Shown: positions 48,132-56,795 of the stretch, piece after piece | Layout: every line of letters begins with the position of its first letter | Position numbering within the stretch: the first letter of the stretch is position 1 | NCBI GenBank assembly: GCA_902826815.1 | Contig: CADEGF010000034.1 | Coordinates: 1-64,000 of the forward strand | DNA: 64,000 nt | Direction: 5' to 3' | From: an uncultured Mycobacteriaceae bacterium | Lineage (GTDB): Bacteria; Actinomycetota; Actinomycetes; Mycobacteriales; Mycobacteriaceae | Notes under the pieces: generated by a model | What the model was told of the DNA's origin: nothing | Databases searched by the model: none | Seen by the model: only the letters and a program-made list of their open reading frames with translations | Position numbers and translations under genes: made by a program

Positions 48132-48533
48132 CTATTGCACGGGGGCGCGCAGCAGGGACACCACGGCCTCACCCAATCGGATGGGGTCGATCGGGTGCGG
48201 AACGGCTGCCTCGGCGCGCGACCAGTTCGCCAGCCAGGCGTCGTCGCGGCGCCCGGTGAGCACCAGGATCGGTGGACAGTCCTCGATCTCGTCCTTGAGC
48301 TGCTTGGCTATTCCCATGCCGCCGACCGGGGTGGCCTCACCGTCGAGAATGACGAGATCGAATCCACCCTCGTCCATCTGCGCGATCACCGCAGGCCCTG
48401 TCGCCACCTCGAGATAGGTCAGCTCGGGTAGGTCCGGATGCACGCGCTTGCCCAGTGCGAGGCGCACCTGCTCGCGGGTCCTCGGGTTGTCGCTGTAGAC
48501 CATGATTCGCAGCGGCCGAGATGATTCGGGCAT
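48132..48533 (-). CDS. stand-alone response-regulator receiver domain protein
   Basis: A 133-residue single receiver domain with no output domain. The phosphorylatable Asp is probably D64 (DLVILDGEA), with T93 (VLTGRR) as the switch Thr. The acidic pocket is reduced (YSD at 13-15 instead of DD), and the conserved Lys of the KP motif is replaced by H113 (VPHPID). M. tuberculosis has a comparable single receiver, Rv3143, near nuoA, so this neighbour pairing appears conserved. It reads in the same direction as nuo and ends 166 bp upstream of nuoA. Confidence 0.85.
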   Translation of the reverse strand: MPESSRPLRIMVYSDNPRTREQVRLALGKRVHPDLPELTYLEVATGPAVIAQMDEGGFDLVILDGEATPVGGMGIAKQLKDEIEDCPPILVLTGRRDDAWLANWSRAEAAVPHPIDPIRLGEAVVSLLRAPVQ

Positions 48534-48556
48534 GCGCCAGATGCTAGACGAACGAG

Positions 48557-49093
48557 TTAGGTCGCGGTGCGGCGGAACACCACGTCGCCCGTCAGCGTCG
48601 CCTCGTCGCCGACCATCCCGACCAAGTTCCCGTCGACCCCGAAATCTTGCCGGTTGACCTTCCCGTGGCCGGTCAGCCGCATTCCGCCGTCGCCGGTCGG
48701 CACCACCTTGGTCGTCAACTCGACAGGCTTCGTCGTGTCCTTGACGGTCAGTTCCGCCCGCAGCCTGATCGTGTCCGCGTCGACGGCATCGCCCCCGGTG
48801 ACGACAAGGCCGATATTCGGAAACTTCTCTGCGTCAAAGAAGTCCGCGGAGTGCATGTGCTCGTCGCGTTTGCGAATCCCGGTTCGCATCGACGCGGCCT
48901 TGATGTCGATGCGGCCGGAAACCGTTTGGGGAGCGGTGATTTGGCCATCGCCGCTGAACTCCGTGAAACGACCCTTCACCGGTACCAGACCCCACATCGA
49001 CTTGGCTTTCACCACGATGGTGGATTGACCGGCGTCGACCGCCCATGTCCCGGCCGATGCCGGATCGCTGAAGAACTCGCTGAGGCTCGCCAT
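48557..49093 (-). CDS. YceI-like family protein
   Basis: A 178-residue lipocalin-like beta-barrel protein of the YceI family, which binds polyisoprenoid or similar lipids. Landmarks are the N-terminal AGTWAVDAGQSTIVVKAKSMWG, KRDEHMHSADFFDAEKFPNI and GHGKVNRQDFGVDGN. No signal peptide is visible, so it is probably cytoplasmic. It lies 13 bp downstream of the SnoaL-like gene and probably shares its transcript. Confidence 0.9.
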   Translation of the reverse strand: MASLSEFFSDPASAGTWAVDAGQSTIVVKAKSMWGLVPVKGRFTEFSGDGQITAPQTVSGRIDIKAASMRTGIRKRDEHMHSADFFDAEKFPNIGLVVTGGDAVDADTIRLRAELTVKDTTKPVELTTKVVPTGDGGMRLTGHGKVNRQDFGVDGNLVGMVGDEATLTGDVVFRRTAT

Positions 49094-49106
49094 GGCACCC
49101 TTCCTG

Positions 49107-49523
49107 TCAGTTCGTCGAATCGAGCAGCGGGGCGATCGCCGCCGGGTCGAAATACTCGTCGATGCGACTGATCAGCCCGTTGGCCCCCACTCTGATAACG
49201 ATGCATACCCGCATTGAGATCAATCCACCGTTGCGACCGGTGGCGTGCAGGATGTGCTGTTGGACGAACCCGCCGTCGAAGAACTGCCTGTCGAGGATCT
49301 CGTACCGGCGCTCGGTGGTGGCGCCCATGAACCAGAAGATGACCCGCAGGGCGCGTTTCTTGGTCTGATCCTCGGGTTCGGCGGACTTCCAGACCAGCAC
49401 GTCGTCGTCCCACAGCGCTTCGACGGCCGCGGAGTCGCCGCGCTCGATGGCCGCAAAAAGCCTGTCGGCGACATCGGCGACGGTTGACCTCAAGTCTGGT
49501 TCAGGTACGACACTGTCAGCCAT
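49107..49523 (-). CDS. SnoaL/NTF2-like domain protein
   Basis: A 138-residue NTF2-like fold protein (LFAAIERGDSAAVEALWDDD; then ISRIDEYFDPAAI at the end). Such proteins can be isomerases, hydrolases or binding proteins; no catalytic residues can be assigned. The ATG at 49523 overlaps, on the opposite strand, the ATG of the divergent methyltransferase (shared CATG). Confidence 0.8.
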   Translation of the reverse strand: MADSVVPEPDLRSTVADVADRLFAAIERGDSAAVEALWDDDVLVWKSAEPEDQTKKRALRVIFWFMGATTERRYEILDRQFFDGGFVQQHILHATGRNGGLISMRVCIVIRVGANGLISRIDEYFDPAAIAPLLDSTN

Positions 49524-50151
49524 GGACCAAACACCTGCTCTCTCTCGCTTTGACGAGTTCTATCGAACGACCACCCCGCCGTGGGTGATCGGTGAACCGC
49601 AGCCCGCTCTCGTGGAGCTGGAACGCACCGGGCAGATCCGGGGCACGGTGCTCGACGTCGGCTGCGGCACCGGCGAACACACGATCCTGCTCACCAGGCT
49701 CGGTTACGTCGTGCTCGGCATCGACTTCGCGCCAGAGGCCGTCGAGCAGGCCCGCCGCAACGCCGACGAGAAGGGTGTTGGAGCGCGATTCGAGGTCGCC
49801 GACGCGATGAACCTCGCAGACGAGCCGGGATACGACACCATCGTCGACAGCGCGCTGTTCCACATCTTCGACGACGGCGACCGCCCGAAATACGTCGCCA
49901 GCCTGCGCAATGCGTGCAGGCCAGGCGGCATTGTGCACGTTCTCGCGCTCTCCGACCAGGGCCGCGGCTTCGGGCCGCAGGTCAGCGGCGAGACGATCCG
50001 GGACGCCTTCGCAGGCGGCTGGGAGTTGGAGGCGCTGGAGCCGACGACCTATCGCGGTGTCGTCACCGAGGTGCACGCCGAGCAGCTCGGGCTGCCGATC
50101 GGCACCCGCGTCGACGAGCCCGCGTGGCTGGCACGGGCCAAAAAGGTCTAG
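49522..50151 (+). CDS. class I SAM-dependent methyltransferase
   Basis: A 209-residue methyltransferase. Motif I is VLDVGCGTGEHT, motif II has VLGIDFAPEAVEQAR, then FEVADAMNL and the post-motif ALFHIFDD. The opening FDEFYRTTTPPWVIGEPQ is common in mycobacterial paralogues. The ATG at 49522 is chosen because the reading upstream is antisense to the SnoaL-like gene; no strong ribosome site is seen. The substrate is unknown. Confidence 0.87.
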   Translation: MDQTPALSRFDEFYRTTTPPWVIGEPQPALVELERTGQIRGTVLDVGCGTGEHTILLTRLGYVVLGIDFAPEAVEQARRNADEKGVGARFEVADAMNLADEPGYDTIVDSALFHIFDDGDRPKYVASLRNACRPGGIVHVLALSDQGRGFGPQVSGETIRDAFAGGWELEALEPTTYRGVVTEVHAEQLGLPIGTRVDEPAWLARAKKV

Positions 50152-50348
50152 CAAGGGCCTCAACCGCCGCCACCGACTCGCATCACCGATCCGCTTTCCA
50201 TCGCGACCCAGACGACGCCGCCGTTTGTCGCTCTGTTGTCGCTGACCAGGTGCGACTGTGCGGTTATGTACGCGCATGCGGCGCGTCGCGGACGAATCCG
50301 CACACTCGGCGGGCGTCGTCGGTGATGCGGCCGGTGTGACCTCAACAG

Positions 50349-50675
50349 TCATGTCGTCTCGTCGTACCCGGGATGTGCGATGGCCAATCGATGCCTGACG
50401 ATCGCCCGAAGGCACGGCAGCACCTCACCCGCACGTTCATCGAGATCTCCGGCCCTGATGGCCGCGGCCAGGTGTTCTTCGTCGGGGTAGCCCAGGAGGT
50501 CGGGTGCGGCTCGGTCGTCGGTCAGTTCGCGCTCGACGGTGCGAAGCACGTTGGCGGCGACCCTGGCGTGGAAGGACACCTGTCCGTCGGTGGCTGGCCG
50601 CACGTCGTTGTCCAGGAAGTCGGCGACGGCGGCAACAAGTTCGGCGGCGGTCGGCCGCCCGTACAGCGAGCTCAC
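50349..50675 (-). CDS. DUF6285 family protein
   Basis: A 108-residue helical protein (PTAAELVAAVADFLDNDV; FHARVAANVLRTVERELTD). It resembles DUF6285, which typically follows an APH-type phosphotransferase and an acyl-CoA dehydrogenase, as here. The GTG at 50675 overlaps the phosphotransferase stop (GTGA). It is the last gene of the minus-strand operon that begins at 57898. Function unknown; it may support the phosphotransferase. Confidence 0.8.
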   Translation of the reverse strand: MSSLYGRPTAAELVAAVADFLDNDVRPATDGQVSFHARVAANVLRTVERELTDDRAAPDLLGYPDEEHLAAAIRAGDLDERAGEVLPCLRAIVRHRLAIAHPGYDETT

Positions 50676-51628
50676 GTGCGCGTCCCTTCCAGCAGATCCA
50701 GCACATCCCACTCGGTTTCGCTGACGCGACGGCCGATGGCGGCCAGCTCGACCGACGGGGTCTGCCCGGACAGGTGGCGTTCGGCCTGGAACCGACAGAT
50801 GACGCCCCAGCGCAGCGTCGCAACCGTCAGGTGCCAGCGGAACGCATCACGGTCGAGGTCGACCCCGGCGGCCTCCTCATAGGCGGACAGGAAGCTCTCG
50901 ACACTGCCGAGGCCACCCGCCCCGAGCGCCTCGGGCGCGCCGAACCGCCAGGCCCGGATGCAGAACCAGGCAAGGTCCTCGTATACCTCGCCGATGTGGA
51001 CGAGCTCCCAGTCGAGCACGGCGGCCAGGCCGGATTCGTCGACGATCAAGTTGCCCATCCGGAAATCCCCGTGCACCAGTCTCGGTGGCGACAACGGCGG
51101 ACGGTGCGCGGCCAGCCATCGGAACGCCCACTCGAATGTCGCTGTGGTGTCGCCCATTTCGTCGAGCCGGTCGCGCCACTCGGAGAGCTGTTCGGAGCGC
51201 TCCAATCCGATGCCGCCGGGGTTGGCCAAGTGGATCGCGGCCAACGCCCGTGCGCATTGCCGCAGCAGTCGCTCGCGGCCCGTATCGTCAAGTGAACGGT
51301 GGATGCGCCTGACGATCGTCTCACCCGCGATGGCGTTGCAGATCAGATAGGGAGTACGCAGTGCGGCAGGTGAGTTGTCCGCCGCGAGGATATGGGGGAC
51401 GGGTGCCCCAACGGCCGCGGCGCGCTGCTGGACGCTTGCCTCGAGCTCCATACCCGCATGCACGTCGTCAGGCGGTCCGGTACGCAGGATCAGGCCCTGC
51501 CGGTCGCTAGGTCCGACAGCGTCGAACGCCCACGTGGTTCGGCTGGCCCCACCGGTCAGCGTGGTGAGGTTCTCGATACCCACCTCGCCGAGGACCGGCC
51601 GAAGAACTTCCGCCAGTTGCTCTTTCAC
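50672..51628 (-). CDS. APH/ACAD10-like phosphotransferase family protein
   Basis: A 318-residue kinase-fold protein with an intact catalytic loop (RLVHGDFRMGNLIVDE) and metal-binding segment (AVLDWELVHIGEVYEDLAW). The GTG at 51628 overlaps the acyl-CoA dehydrogenase stop (GTGA). Together with the dehydrogenase it resembles the two halves of ACAD10/11-type systems that phosphorylate and then dehydrate 4-hydroxyacyl-CoAs; that role is an inference from gene context. Confidence 0.87.
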   Translation of the reverse strand: MKEQLAEVLRPVLGEVGIENLTTLTGGASRTTWAFDAVGPSDRQGLILRTGPPDDVHAGMELEASVQQRAAAVGAPVPHILAADNSPAALRTPYLICNAIAGETIVRRIHRSLDDTGRERLLRQCARALAAIHLANPGGIGLERSEQLSEWRDRLDEMGDTTATFEWAFRWLAAHRPPLSPPRLVHGDFRMGNLIVDESGLAAVLDWELVHIGEVYEDLAWFCIRAWRFGAPEALGAGGLGSVESFLSAYEEAAGVDLDRDAFRWHLTVATLRWGVICRFQAERHLSGQTPSVELAAIGRRVSETEWDVLDLLEGTRT

Positions 51629-52863
51629 TTGCGGCCGAAACCGAAGAGTCGCTGTGCCACCCGTCGGATCTGGATCTCCTCTGCGCCTTCGGTGATCCGG
51701 TAGCGGCGGTGATGACGGTAGATGTGCTCGAACGGTTCGTGTCGGCTGTAGCCAACGCCTCCGAGTACCTGCATAGCCCGATCGGCGGCGTCGCAGACCA
51801 GTCGGTTGGCACGGTAGTTGGCCATCGACACTTTGTCCGACACCTCCATGTGGTGGTTGCGGTCCAACTCCGAGGCCGCATAGCGCACGAGCAACCGCAC
51901 CATCTGTGCTTCGGTCTGCAGCTCCACCAGCGGCCACTGTACGGCCTGGTTCACCGCGAGCGGCTTACCGAACACCTTGCGCTCGCCGGCATACTCCACG
52001 GCCCGGTCGATGCAGTGCTGCGCAGCACCGAGGCTGCTGGCCGCCTGCCGAATCCGGTTCTCGTGCAAGAAGGTCTGGCCGACCTCGAGGCCGCGGTCGA
52101 CCTCCCCGAGGATGGCGTCGGCGGGCACTCGAACATCTTTGAGCTCGACCTCGCCGTGGTCGGTCGGCATGTTGAACGTCCACCAGTAGTAGGGCACGGA
52201 GAACCCCGGCGCGTCGGTCGGCACAAGGAACGCGGTGATGCCGCGGGCCTGGCCTGCTTCACCCGATGTGCGAGCGAACACAAGGTCGTGGGTTGCCCGG
52301 TGCACACCGGTGTTGAACCGCTTGGCGCCGTTGATGACCCAGCCGTCGCCGTCCAGCACGGCAGTGGTCTCCAGCCAGGTGGCGTCGGAACCGTGGTTGG
52401 GTTCGGTCAACCCGAACGCCATCGAGCGCTCTCCGGTGATCAGCGCGTCGGTCCATTCCTGCTTCTGCGCATCGGTGCCGAACCGATCCATCATGATCAC
52501 CTGAGGGAAGTTGCCGACGATCGACGACTCGTCCTGTAGGTCGTTGTGCAGCCCGAGACCCTTGTGCGCCAGGTGTTCCCGGATGACCGCCATGTCGATG
52601 TTGCTGCCGTCGCGGCCGCCGAACTGCGCAGGCAGGCCGTAGCGCAGCCAGCCGGCGGCATCGGCGCGTCTGCGCATCTCGCCGAGCAGGTCCTCCCATT
52701 CCCGCCGCGGAATACCGCCGTTGTCCCAGTCGGTGCGGGCGTTCTCGCGGCGGTGATCGAAATACTGGATGTTCTCGCGTTCCAGCGGCTTGATCTCGGC
52801 CTCGATGAATGCGTCCATCTCGGCCAGCAGGCCAGGAAGGTGCTCGGGGAGAGCAAAATCCAC
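51625..52863 (-). CDS. acyl-CoA dehydrogenase family protein
   Basis: A 412-residue acyl-CoA dehydrogenase fold flavoprotein (FGLTEPNHGSDA; WVINGAKRFNTG; MQVLGGVGYSRHEPFEHIYR; ITEGAEEIQIRRVAQRLFG). The GTG at 52863 is preferred to an ATG six codons upstream because AAGGAG lies six bases before it and that ATG would be used up by the ribosome site. It sits between a TetR gene and the phosphotransferase gene, and probably acts on the phosphorylated hydroxyacyl-CoA or a related ester. Confidence 0.9.
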   Translation of the reverse strand: MDFALPEHLPGLLAEMDAFIEAEIKPLERENIQYFDHRRENARTDWDNGGIPRREWEDLLGEMRRRADAAGWLRYGLPAQFGGRDGSNIDMAVIREHLAHKGLGLHNDLQDESSIVGNFPQVIMMDRFGTDAQKQEWTDALITGERSMAFGLTEPNHGSDATWLETTAVLDGDGWVINGAKRFNTGVHRATHDLVFARTSGEAGQARGITAFLVPTDAPGFSVPYYWWTFNMPTDHGEVELKDVRVPADAILGEVDRGLEVGQTFLHENRIRQAASSLGAAQHCIDRAVEYAGERKVFGKPLAVNQAVQWPLVELQTEAQMVRLLVRYAASELDRNHHMEVSDKVSMANYRANRLVCDAADRAMQVLGGVGYSRHEPFEHIYRHHRRYRITEGAEEIQIRRVAQRLFGFGRK

Positions 52864-52869
52864 GGTGAA

Positions 52870-52875
52870 CTCCTT
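52870..52875 (-). promoter_or_regulatory. ribosome binding site that decides the acyl-CoA dehydrogenase start
   Basis: AAGGAG on the minus strand, six bases before the GTG at 52863. It lies within the codons that a longer, ATG-started reading would translate, arguing for the GTG start. Confidence 0.6.
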
Positions 52876-52888
52876 TTCCATGAAGTCG

Positions 52889-53509
52889 TCAGAACCCGTA
52901 CAGCGTCTTCTTCCAGATCGTCGACAGCGTGGCGATGGCGTCCTCGTCGTCGATCTCCAATCCGAGACCGGAGCGGCCGACAAAAACCGTGGTGAAGTTC
53001 TCGAACAGCAGCGCGATCGCGGCGGCGGTGTGTTCGGGGTTGAGCTCGGTGCCATGGCCCTGCTCCTGGGCCCGCAGCACGGACGCGGCCACGATATCCA
53101 TGCCGAAGCGCCGGAACTCATTCTGCACTTCGGCGAACCGCCTCTGGGTCGCGGCCAGCTGGGCGACCGCGATCATGATCCCGATGTTCTGCTTGAACAT
53201 GTTCCAGTAGCCGGTGACCACCGAGCTGAAGAACTCGCTGTCGTCCGGCGATTCGGGCAGATGCAGGCTCAACCCGGACGGTGTCACGATGTCGCGGAGG
53301 AAGGACTCGGCCAACGCGGCGAGTAGGTCTTCCTTGTCGGTGTAGTAGCGGTAGAACACTGCGGGCGACTTACCGGCCGCAGATGTGATGTCGGCCAGTG
53401 TGGTGCCGTGAAAACCGCGTTCGGCGAACAGCTTTCTGGCCGCCTGTTCGATGGCACCCCTGGTCTGGCGGCCCTTCGGGGTCAGCGTTCCCGATGTCGT
53501 GTTCGGCAC
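52889..53509 (-). CDS. TetR-family transcriptional regulator inside the catabolic operon
   Basis: A 206-residue TetR repressor with the helix-turn-helix in the first 60 residues (GAIEQAARKLFAERGFHG, then LADITSAAGKSPAVFYRYY). The GTG start lies 3 bp after the lyase stop and its own stop is 25 bp before the dehydrogenase start, so it is transcribed within the operon. It would autoregulate through the operon promoter near 57932. Confidence 0.9.
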   Translation of the reverse strand: MPNTTSGTLTPKGRQTRGAIEQAARKLFAERGFHGTTLADITSAAGKSPAVFYRYYTDKEDLLAALAESFLRDIVTPSGLSLHLPESPDDSEFFSSVVTGYWNMFKQNIGIMIAVAQLAATQRRFAEVQNEFRRFGMDIVAASVLRAQEQGHGTELNPEHTAAAIALLFENFTTVFVGRSGLGLEIDDEDAIATLSTIWKKTLYGF

Positions 53510-53512
53510 GCG

Positions 53513-54421
53513 CTACCCACCGAGCAGCCGGTCGCCTGCGCGCAGCAGCGCACCGGGCAGTTCGTGTCCGACGGCGGTTTGCGCGACACCTGCCGCCGCA
53601 ATCGCCGCTTGCAGGTCGACGTCGACGTGAATTCCGCTGTCGCGCAGCAGATAGACCAGGTCCTCGGTGGCGATGTTGCCGCTCGCGCCAGGGGCGAACG
53701 GACAGCCGCCGAGGCCGCCGACGGAGGCGTCGAGCCGGGTGATGCCCGCGCAGACGGCGGCGTATGCGCTGGCGAGCCCTGCGCCGCGGGTGTTGTGGAA
53801 GTGGGCGCCGAGCGGGAGTTCGCCGCTGCGCGCCCGGACTCGGGCGACCAGGTCGCTGACCCGCTTGGGCGTTGTGGTTCCGATGGTGTCGGCGATCGCC
53901 AGCCGGTCGGCGTCGTTGTCGCGGGCCGCCTTCACGATGTCGAGCACACGCTGCGGCGGCGTCGGGCCGTCGAACGGGCAGTCCCACGCGGTGGCGATGA
54001 TGACCTCGACCGTGGCTCCGCTGTCGTGGGCGATGGCGACGATGTCGGGGATCTGCGCGACGGCGTCCGCCGTGGACTTGCCGACGTTGGCGCGGCTGTG
54101 GCCGTCGGCGGCCGAGACCACGTACTCGATGGAGTGCAGGCCCGCGGCGATCGCGCGCTTTGCGCCGTTCGGGCTGGCCACAAGGGCGGAGAACTCGACA
54201 CCGTCAAAGTTGGCCAACTCGGCGGCCAGTTCGGCGGCGTCGGCGAGCGCGGGCACCTTGCTGGGGGAGACGAATGCGGTGGCCTCGACCTCCTTGACGC
54301 CGGTTGCGACGATGGCCTCGAGCATCTTCACCTTGTCCGACAAAGAGATCGGATCCTCGATCTGCAGACCGTCGCGCATCGCGACCTCGCGGATGTCGAC
54401 GTGTTCGGGTAGCGCGGTCAT
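53513..54421 (-). CDS. hydroxymethylglutaryl-CoA lyase-like protein
   Basis: A 302-residue TIM-barrel of the HMG-CoA lyase branch. It has the N-terminal VDIREVAMRDGLQ (the DRE-TIM motif), AHFHNTRGAG as the metal-binding HxHN and the C-terminal GGLGGCPFAPGASGNIATED, whose Cys matches the catalytic Cys of HMG-CoA lyases. It would cleave a 3-hydroxy-3-methylacyl-CoA type ester into acetyl-CoA (or similar) and a keto acid. The ATG overlaps the CoA-transferase stop (ATGA). Confidence 0.9.
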   Translation of the reverse strand: MTALPEHVDIREVAMRDGLQIEDPISLSDKVKMLEAIVATGVKEVEATAFVSPSKVPALADAAELAAELANFDGVEFSALVASPNGAKRAIAAGLHSIEYVVSAADGHSRANVGKSTADAVAQIPDIVAIAHDSGATVEVIIATAWDCPFDGPTPPQRVLDIVKAARDNDADRLAIADTIGTTTPKRVSDLVARVRARSGELPLGAHFHNTRGAGLASAYAAVCAGITRLDASVGGLGGCPFAPGASGNIATEDLVYLLRDSGIHVDVDLQAAIAAAGVAQTAVGHELPGALLRAGDRLLGG

Positions 54422-55629
54422 ATGACGCCCGTCTCCTTCAGCGCGGCCATCTCGGCGTCCGTCCAGCCGAGCAGGTCGCGGTACACCTCGTCGTTGTGCT
54501 GACCCGGTCGGGCCGAACCGGCGTTGCGGATGGTTCCCGGCGACTCCGAAAGCACCGGCACCACACCGGGTCCCTTCACGTTTCGCTCGATGCGTTCGTC
54601 CCAGTGGTCGGCGATCATCCCGCGGGCCTGCAGCTGGGGGTCCTGCACGACTTCGGCCACCGTGTTGATCGGCCCGCTGATCACCCCGGCCTCCGAAAGC
54701 GTGGAGATGATGTCGTCGGGGCTGCGTTCGGCCGCCCAGTCGCCGATGATCTTGTCCAGCTCATCCTGATTACGGCCGCGCGCAACATGATTGGCGAACC
54801 TGTCGTCGGAGGCCAGCTCGGCCTTGCCCATCGCCGCACACAGCCGCCGGAAGACGGTGTCCTGGTTGGCGGCGATCACCACCCAGCTGCCGTCGGCGCT
54901 GCGATAGATGTTCGACGGCGCGATACCCTCGAGCCGGGTGCCGGACGGACCACGGATGACACCGCCGACGTCGTAGTCGGGGATCGTCGACTCCTGCACG
55001 GCCAGGCAGGATTCCGTCAAGGCGGCGTCGACGATCTGGCCCTCGCCGGTGACGGTGCGCCGGTACAGCGCGGCCATCGCGCCCTGGGCGGCGAACATAC
55101 CCGCGAGGCTGTCGCCGAGCGAGAGCGCGAGTCGTGGCGGCGGCCCGCCGGGGAAGCCGTTCATGTGCCGCAGGCCGCTGGCGGCCTCGGCCACCGACGC
55201 GTAGCCCGCCTTGTGCGCCTCTGGCCCGGTCTGGCCGTAGCCGGAGACCCTGACCAGGATGATGCCCTTGTTGCGGGCGGACAATGCGTCGTAGCCGAGC
55301 CCCCACTTCTCCAGGGTGCCCGGCCGGAAGTTCTCGACGATGATGTCGCTGCGCTCGACGAGGTCGAGGAACAGGTCGCGGCCGGCGGACTCACGCAGGT
55401 TGAGCGTGACAGCCTTCTTGTTGCGGGCATGCACCGTCCAGAAGAAGTGATGCCCGTCGAGTTCGGCCTGCCCCCAGGTGCGCAGCGGATCCGGCGCACC
55501 CGGCGGCTCGATCTTGATGACCTCGGCGCCCATGTCGCCGAGCAGCCGGCCCGCGAACGGTCCCGAGATCAATGTGCCGACCTCGATGACGCGAACCCCG
55601 GAGAGCGGTCCCTGACAGGGCTCGGTCAC
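54418..55629 (-). CDS. CaiB/BaiF family (class III) CoA-transferase
   Basis: A 403-residue class III CoA-transferase (VIEVGTLISGPFAGRLLGDM; ARNKKAVTLNL; VENFRPGTLEKWGLGYD; SLGDSLAGMFAAQGAMAAL). The GTG at 55629 overlaps the hydrolase stop (GTGA); the longer in-frame reading lies inside that gene. It would load CoA on the acid released upstream in the pathway, feeding the lyase and dehydrogenase. Confidence 0.92.
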   Translation of the reverse strand: MTEPCQGPLSGVRVIEVGTLISGPFAGRLLGDMGAEVIKIEPPGAPDPLRTWGQAELDGHHFFWTVHARNKKAVTLNLRESAGRDLFLDLVERSDIIVENFRPGTLEKWGLGYDALSARNKGIILVRVSGYGQTGPEAHKAGYASVAEAASGLRHMNGFPGGPPPRLALSLGDSLAGMFAAQGAMAALYRRTVTGEGQIVDAALTESCLAVQESTIPDYDVGGVIRGPSGTRLEGIAPSNIYRSADGSWVVIAANQDTVFRRLCAAMGKAELASDDRFANHVARGRNQDELDKIIGDWAAERSPDDIISTLSEAGVISGPINTVAEVVQDPQLQARGMIADHWDERIERNVKGPGVVPVLSESPGTIRNAGSARPGQHNDEVYRDLLGWTDAEMAALKETGVI

Positions 55630-56795
55630 AGCGAGAACCCGTGCCGGTGCAGCCATTCCGTGCAGATGCCGACGGCCTTGGCGCGGGTCTCGCGCTGGTC
55701 TGGCCCGGAGTAGTAGTGGTTGGCGCCCGGGATTTCGTACATCTCCTTGTCGGGGTGCCCGATCGCCTCGTACAACCGGCGGGTGTGGCTTGGCGTGCAG
55801 GCGTCGTCGGCCAGGTTGCCGATCACCAAGGCGGGCACCGCGATATCGGGTCCGCACGCGACCGCGTCACCGTTGGCATCGTCGTAGCTCCACTGCGACA
55901 GCCAGCTGCGCAGGGTGCAGAACCGCGCGAGCCCCACCGGACTGTTGTTGACCAGCTGTGGTTCGCCCAGGTAGGTCATCCTCGGCGCCCGCTCATTCGG
56001 GTCGACTGTGGGATCCAGCCAGCGGGGGTCGGCCATGGTGCCGTGGACGACGAAGCCGAACTCGTCCTCGGGGCGACCGGAAGCCTTGAGCTCGGCGAGT
56101 TTTTCTTTGACCCACTTGGTGATTCGCCGGTTGCGGGCGATCTGCGCCTCACGGTACCGCGCGAGGAACTCCTCGGTGTACGGCGGCTGATTGGGGTTGT
56201 CCGGGTTGTACAGGTCCAACTCGGGGTCGCGCTTCGACGGATCGGACTCATCGAGAATCGACGCGTCCAGCCATTCGGTGAGCGTGCCGTGGCGGCTGAC
56301 GTGCGCAGCGAGCAGCATGATCGCGTCGGCGGGGATCAGGCCGAGCTTGGTCAGGTCGGGCCCGTCACCCGACGGGCTCGCCGTGATCGTCGGGTTTTGC
56401 GCCTGCTGCTGGTAGAACACCGACAACGAACCGCCGCCGCTCCAGCCGGCCAGTACGACCTTCGAATAGCCCAACCGGTTCTTGGCGTCCTTGATGCATT
56501 CGCCGAGGTCCTCGACGACCTTCTCCATCATCAGCGCGACGTCGGTGCCGCGGAATCGGCTGTTGCAGTAGATGACGTGATGGCCGCCGCGGGCCAGCGC
56601 GTTGATCATCGGCAGGTAGGCGCCGCCGCCGATGGGATGCATGAACACCAGCACGGTATCTGACGGTTTGTCCTTCGGCTTCAGCAGGTAGCTCTCCATC
56701 ACGACCAGCTCGGCGACGCCGCCGTAGGTGTCGCGGACCCCCGAGTTGTTCTGGTAGGCAACCAGATACGGAATGCGGTCGTACTCGTACGTCAT
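55626..56795 (-). CDS. alpha/beta-hydrolase-fold protein
   Basis: A 389-residue serine-hydrolase-like protein. The nucleophile elbow is GWSGGGS (S119), MHPIGGG supplies the oxyanion loop and the His is in GANHYYSG near the C-terminus. No signal peptide is visible. It begins one base into the stop of the dioxygenase-like gene (TGATG) and its stop overlaps the CoA-transferase start. It probably hydrolyses an ester or ring-fission product in the same pathway. Confidence 0.87.
   Translation of the reverse strand: MTYEYDRIPYLVAYQNNSGVRDTYGGVAELVVMESYLLKPKDKPSDTVLVFMHPIGGGAYLPMINALARGGHHVIYCNSRFRGTDVALMMEKVVEDLGECIKDAKNRLGYSKVVLAGWSGGGSLSVFYQQQAQNPTITASPSGDGPDLTKLGLIPADAIMLLAAHVSRHGTLTEWLDASILDESDPSKRDPELDLYNPDNPNQPPYTEEFLARYREAQIARNRRITKWVKEKLAELKASGRPEDEFGFVVHGTMADPRWLDPTVDPNERAPRMTYLGEPQLVNNSPVGLARFCTLRSWLSQWSYDDANGDAVACGPDIAVPALVIGNLADDACTPSHTRRLYEAIGHPDKEMYEIPGANHYYSGPDQRETRAKAVGICTEWLHRHGFSL

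Noticed and set aside
50152-50348. Short minus-strand reading frames (one of 61 codons) in the gap between the methyltransferase and DUF6285 genes
   Set aside because: The frames are Arg/His-rich, lack a ribosome site and match nothing known; the gap also gives competing readings in other frames. I see no supported gene here.
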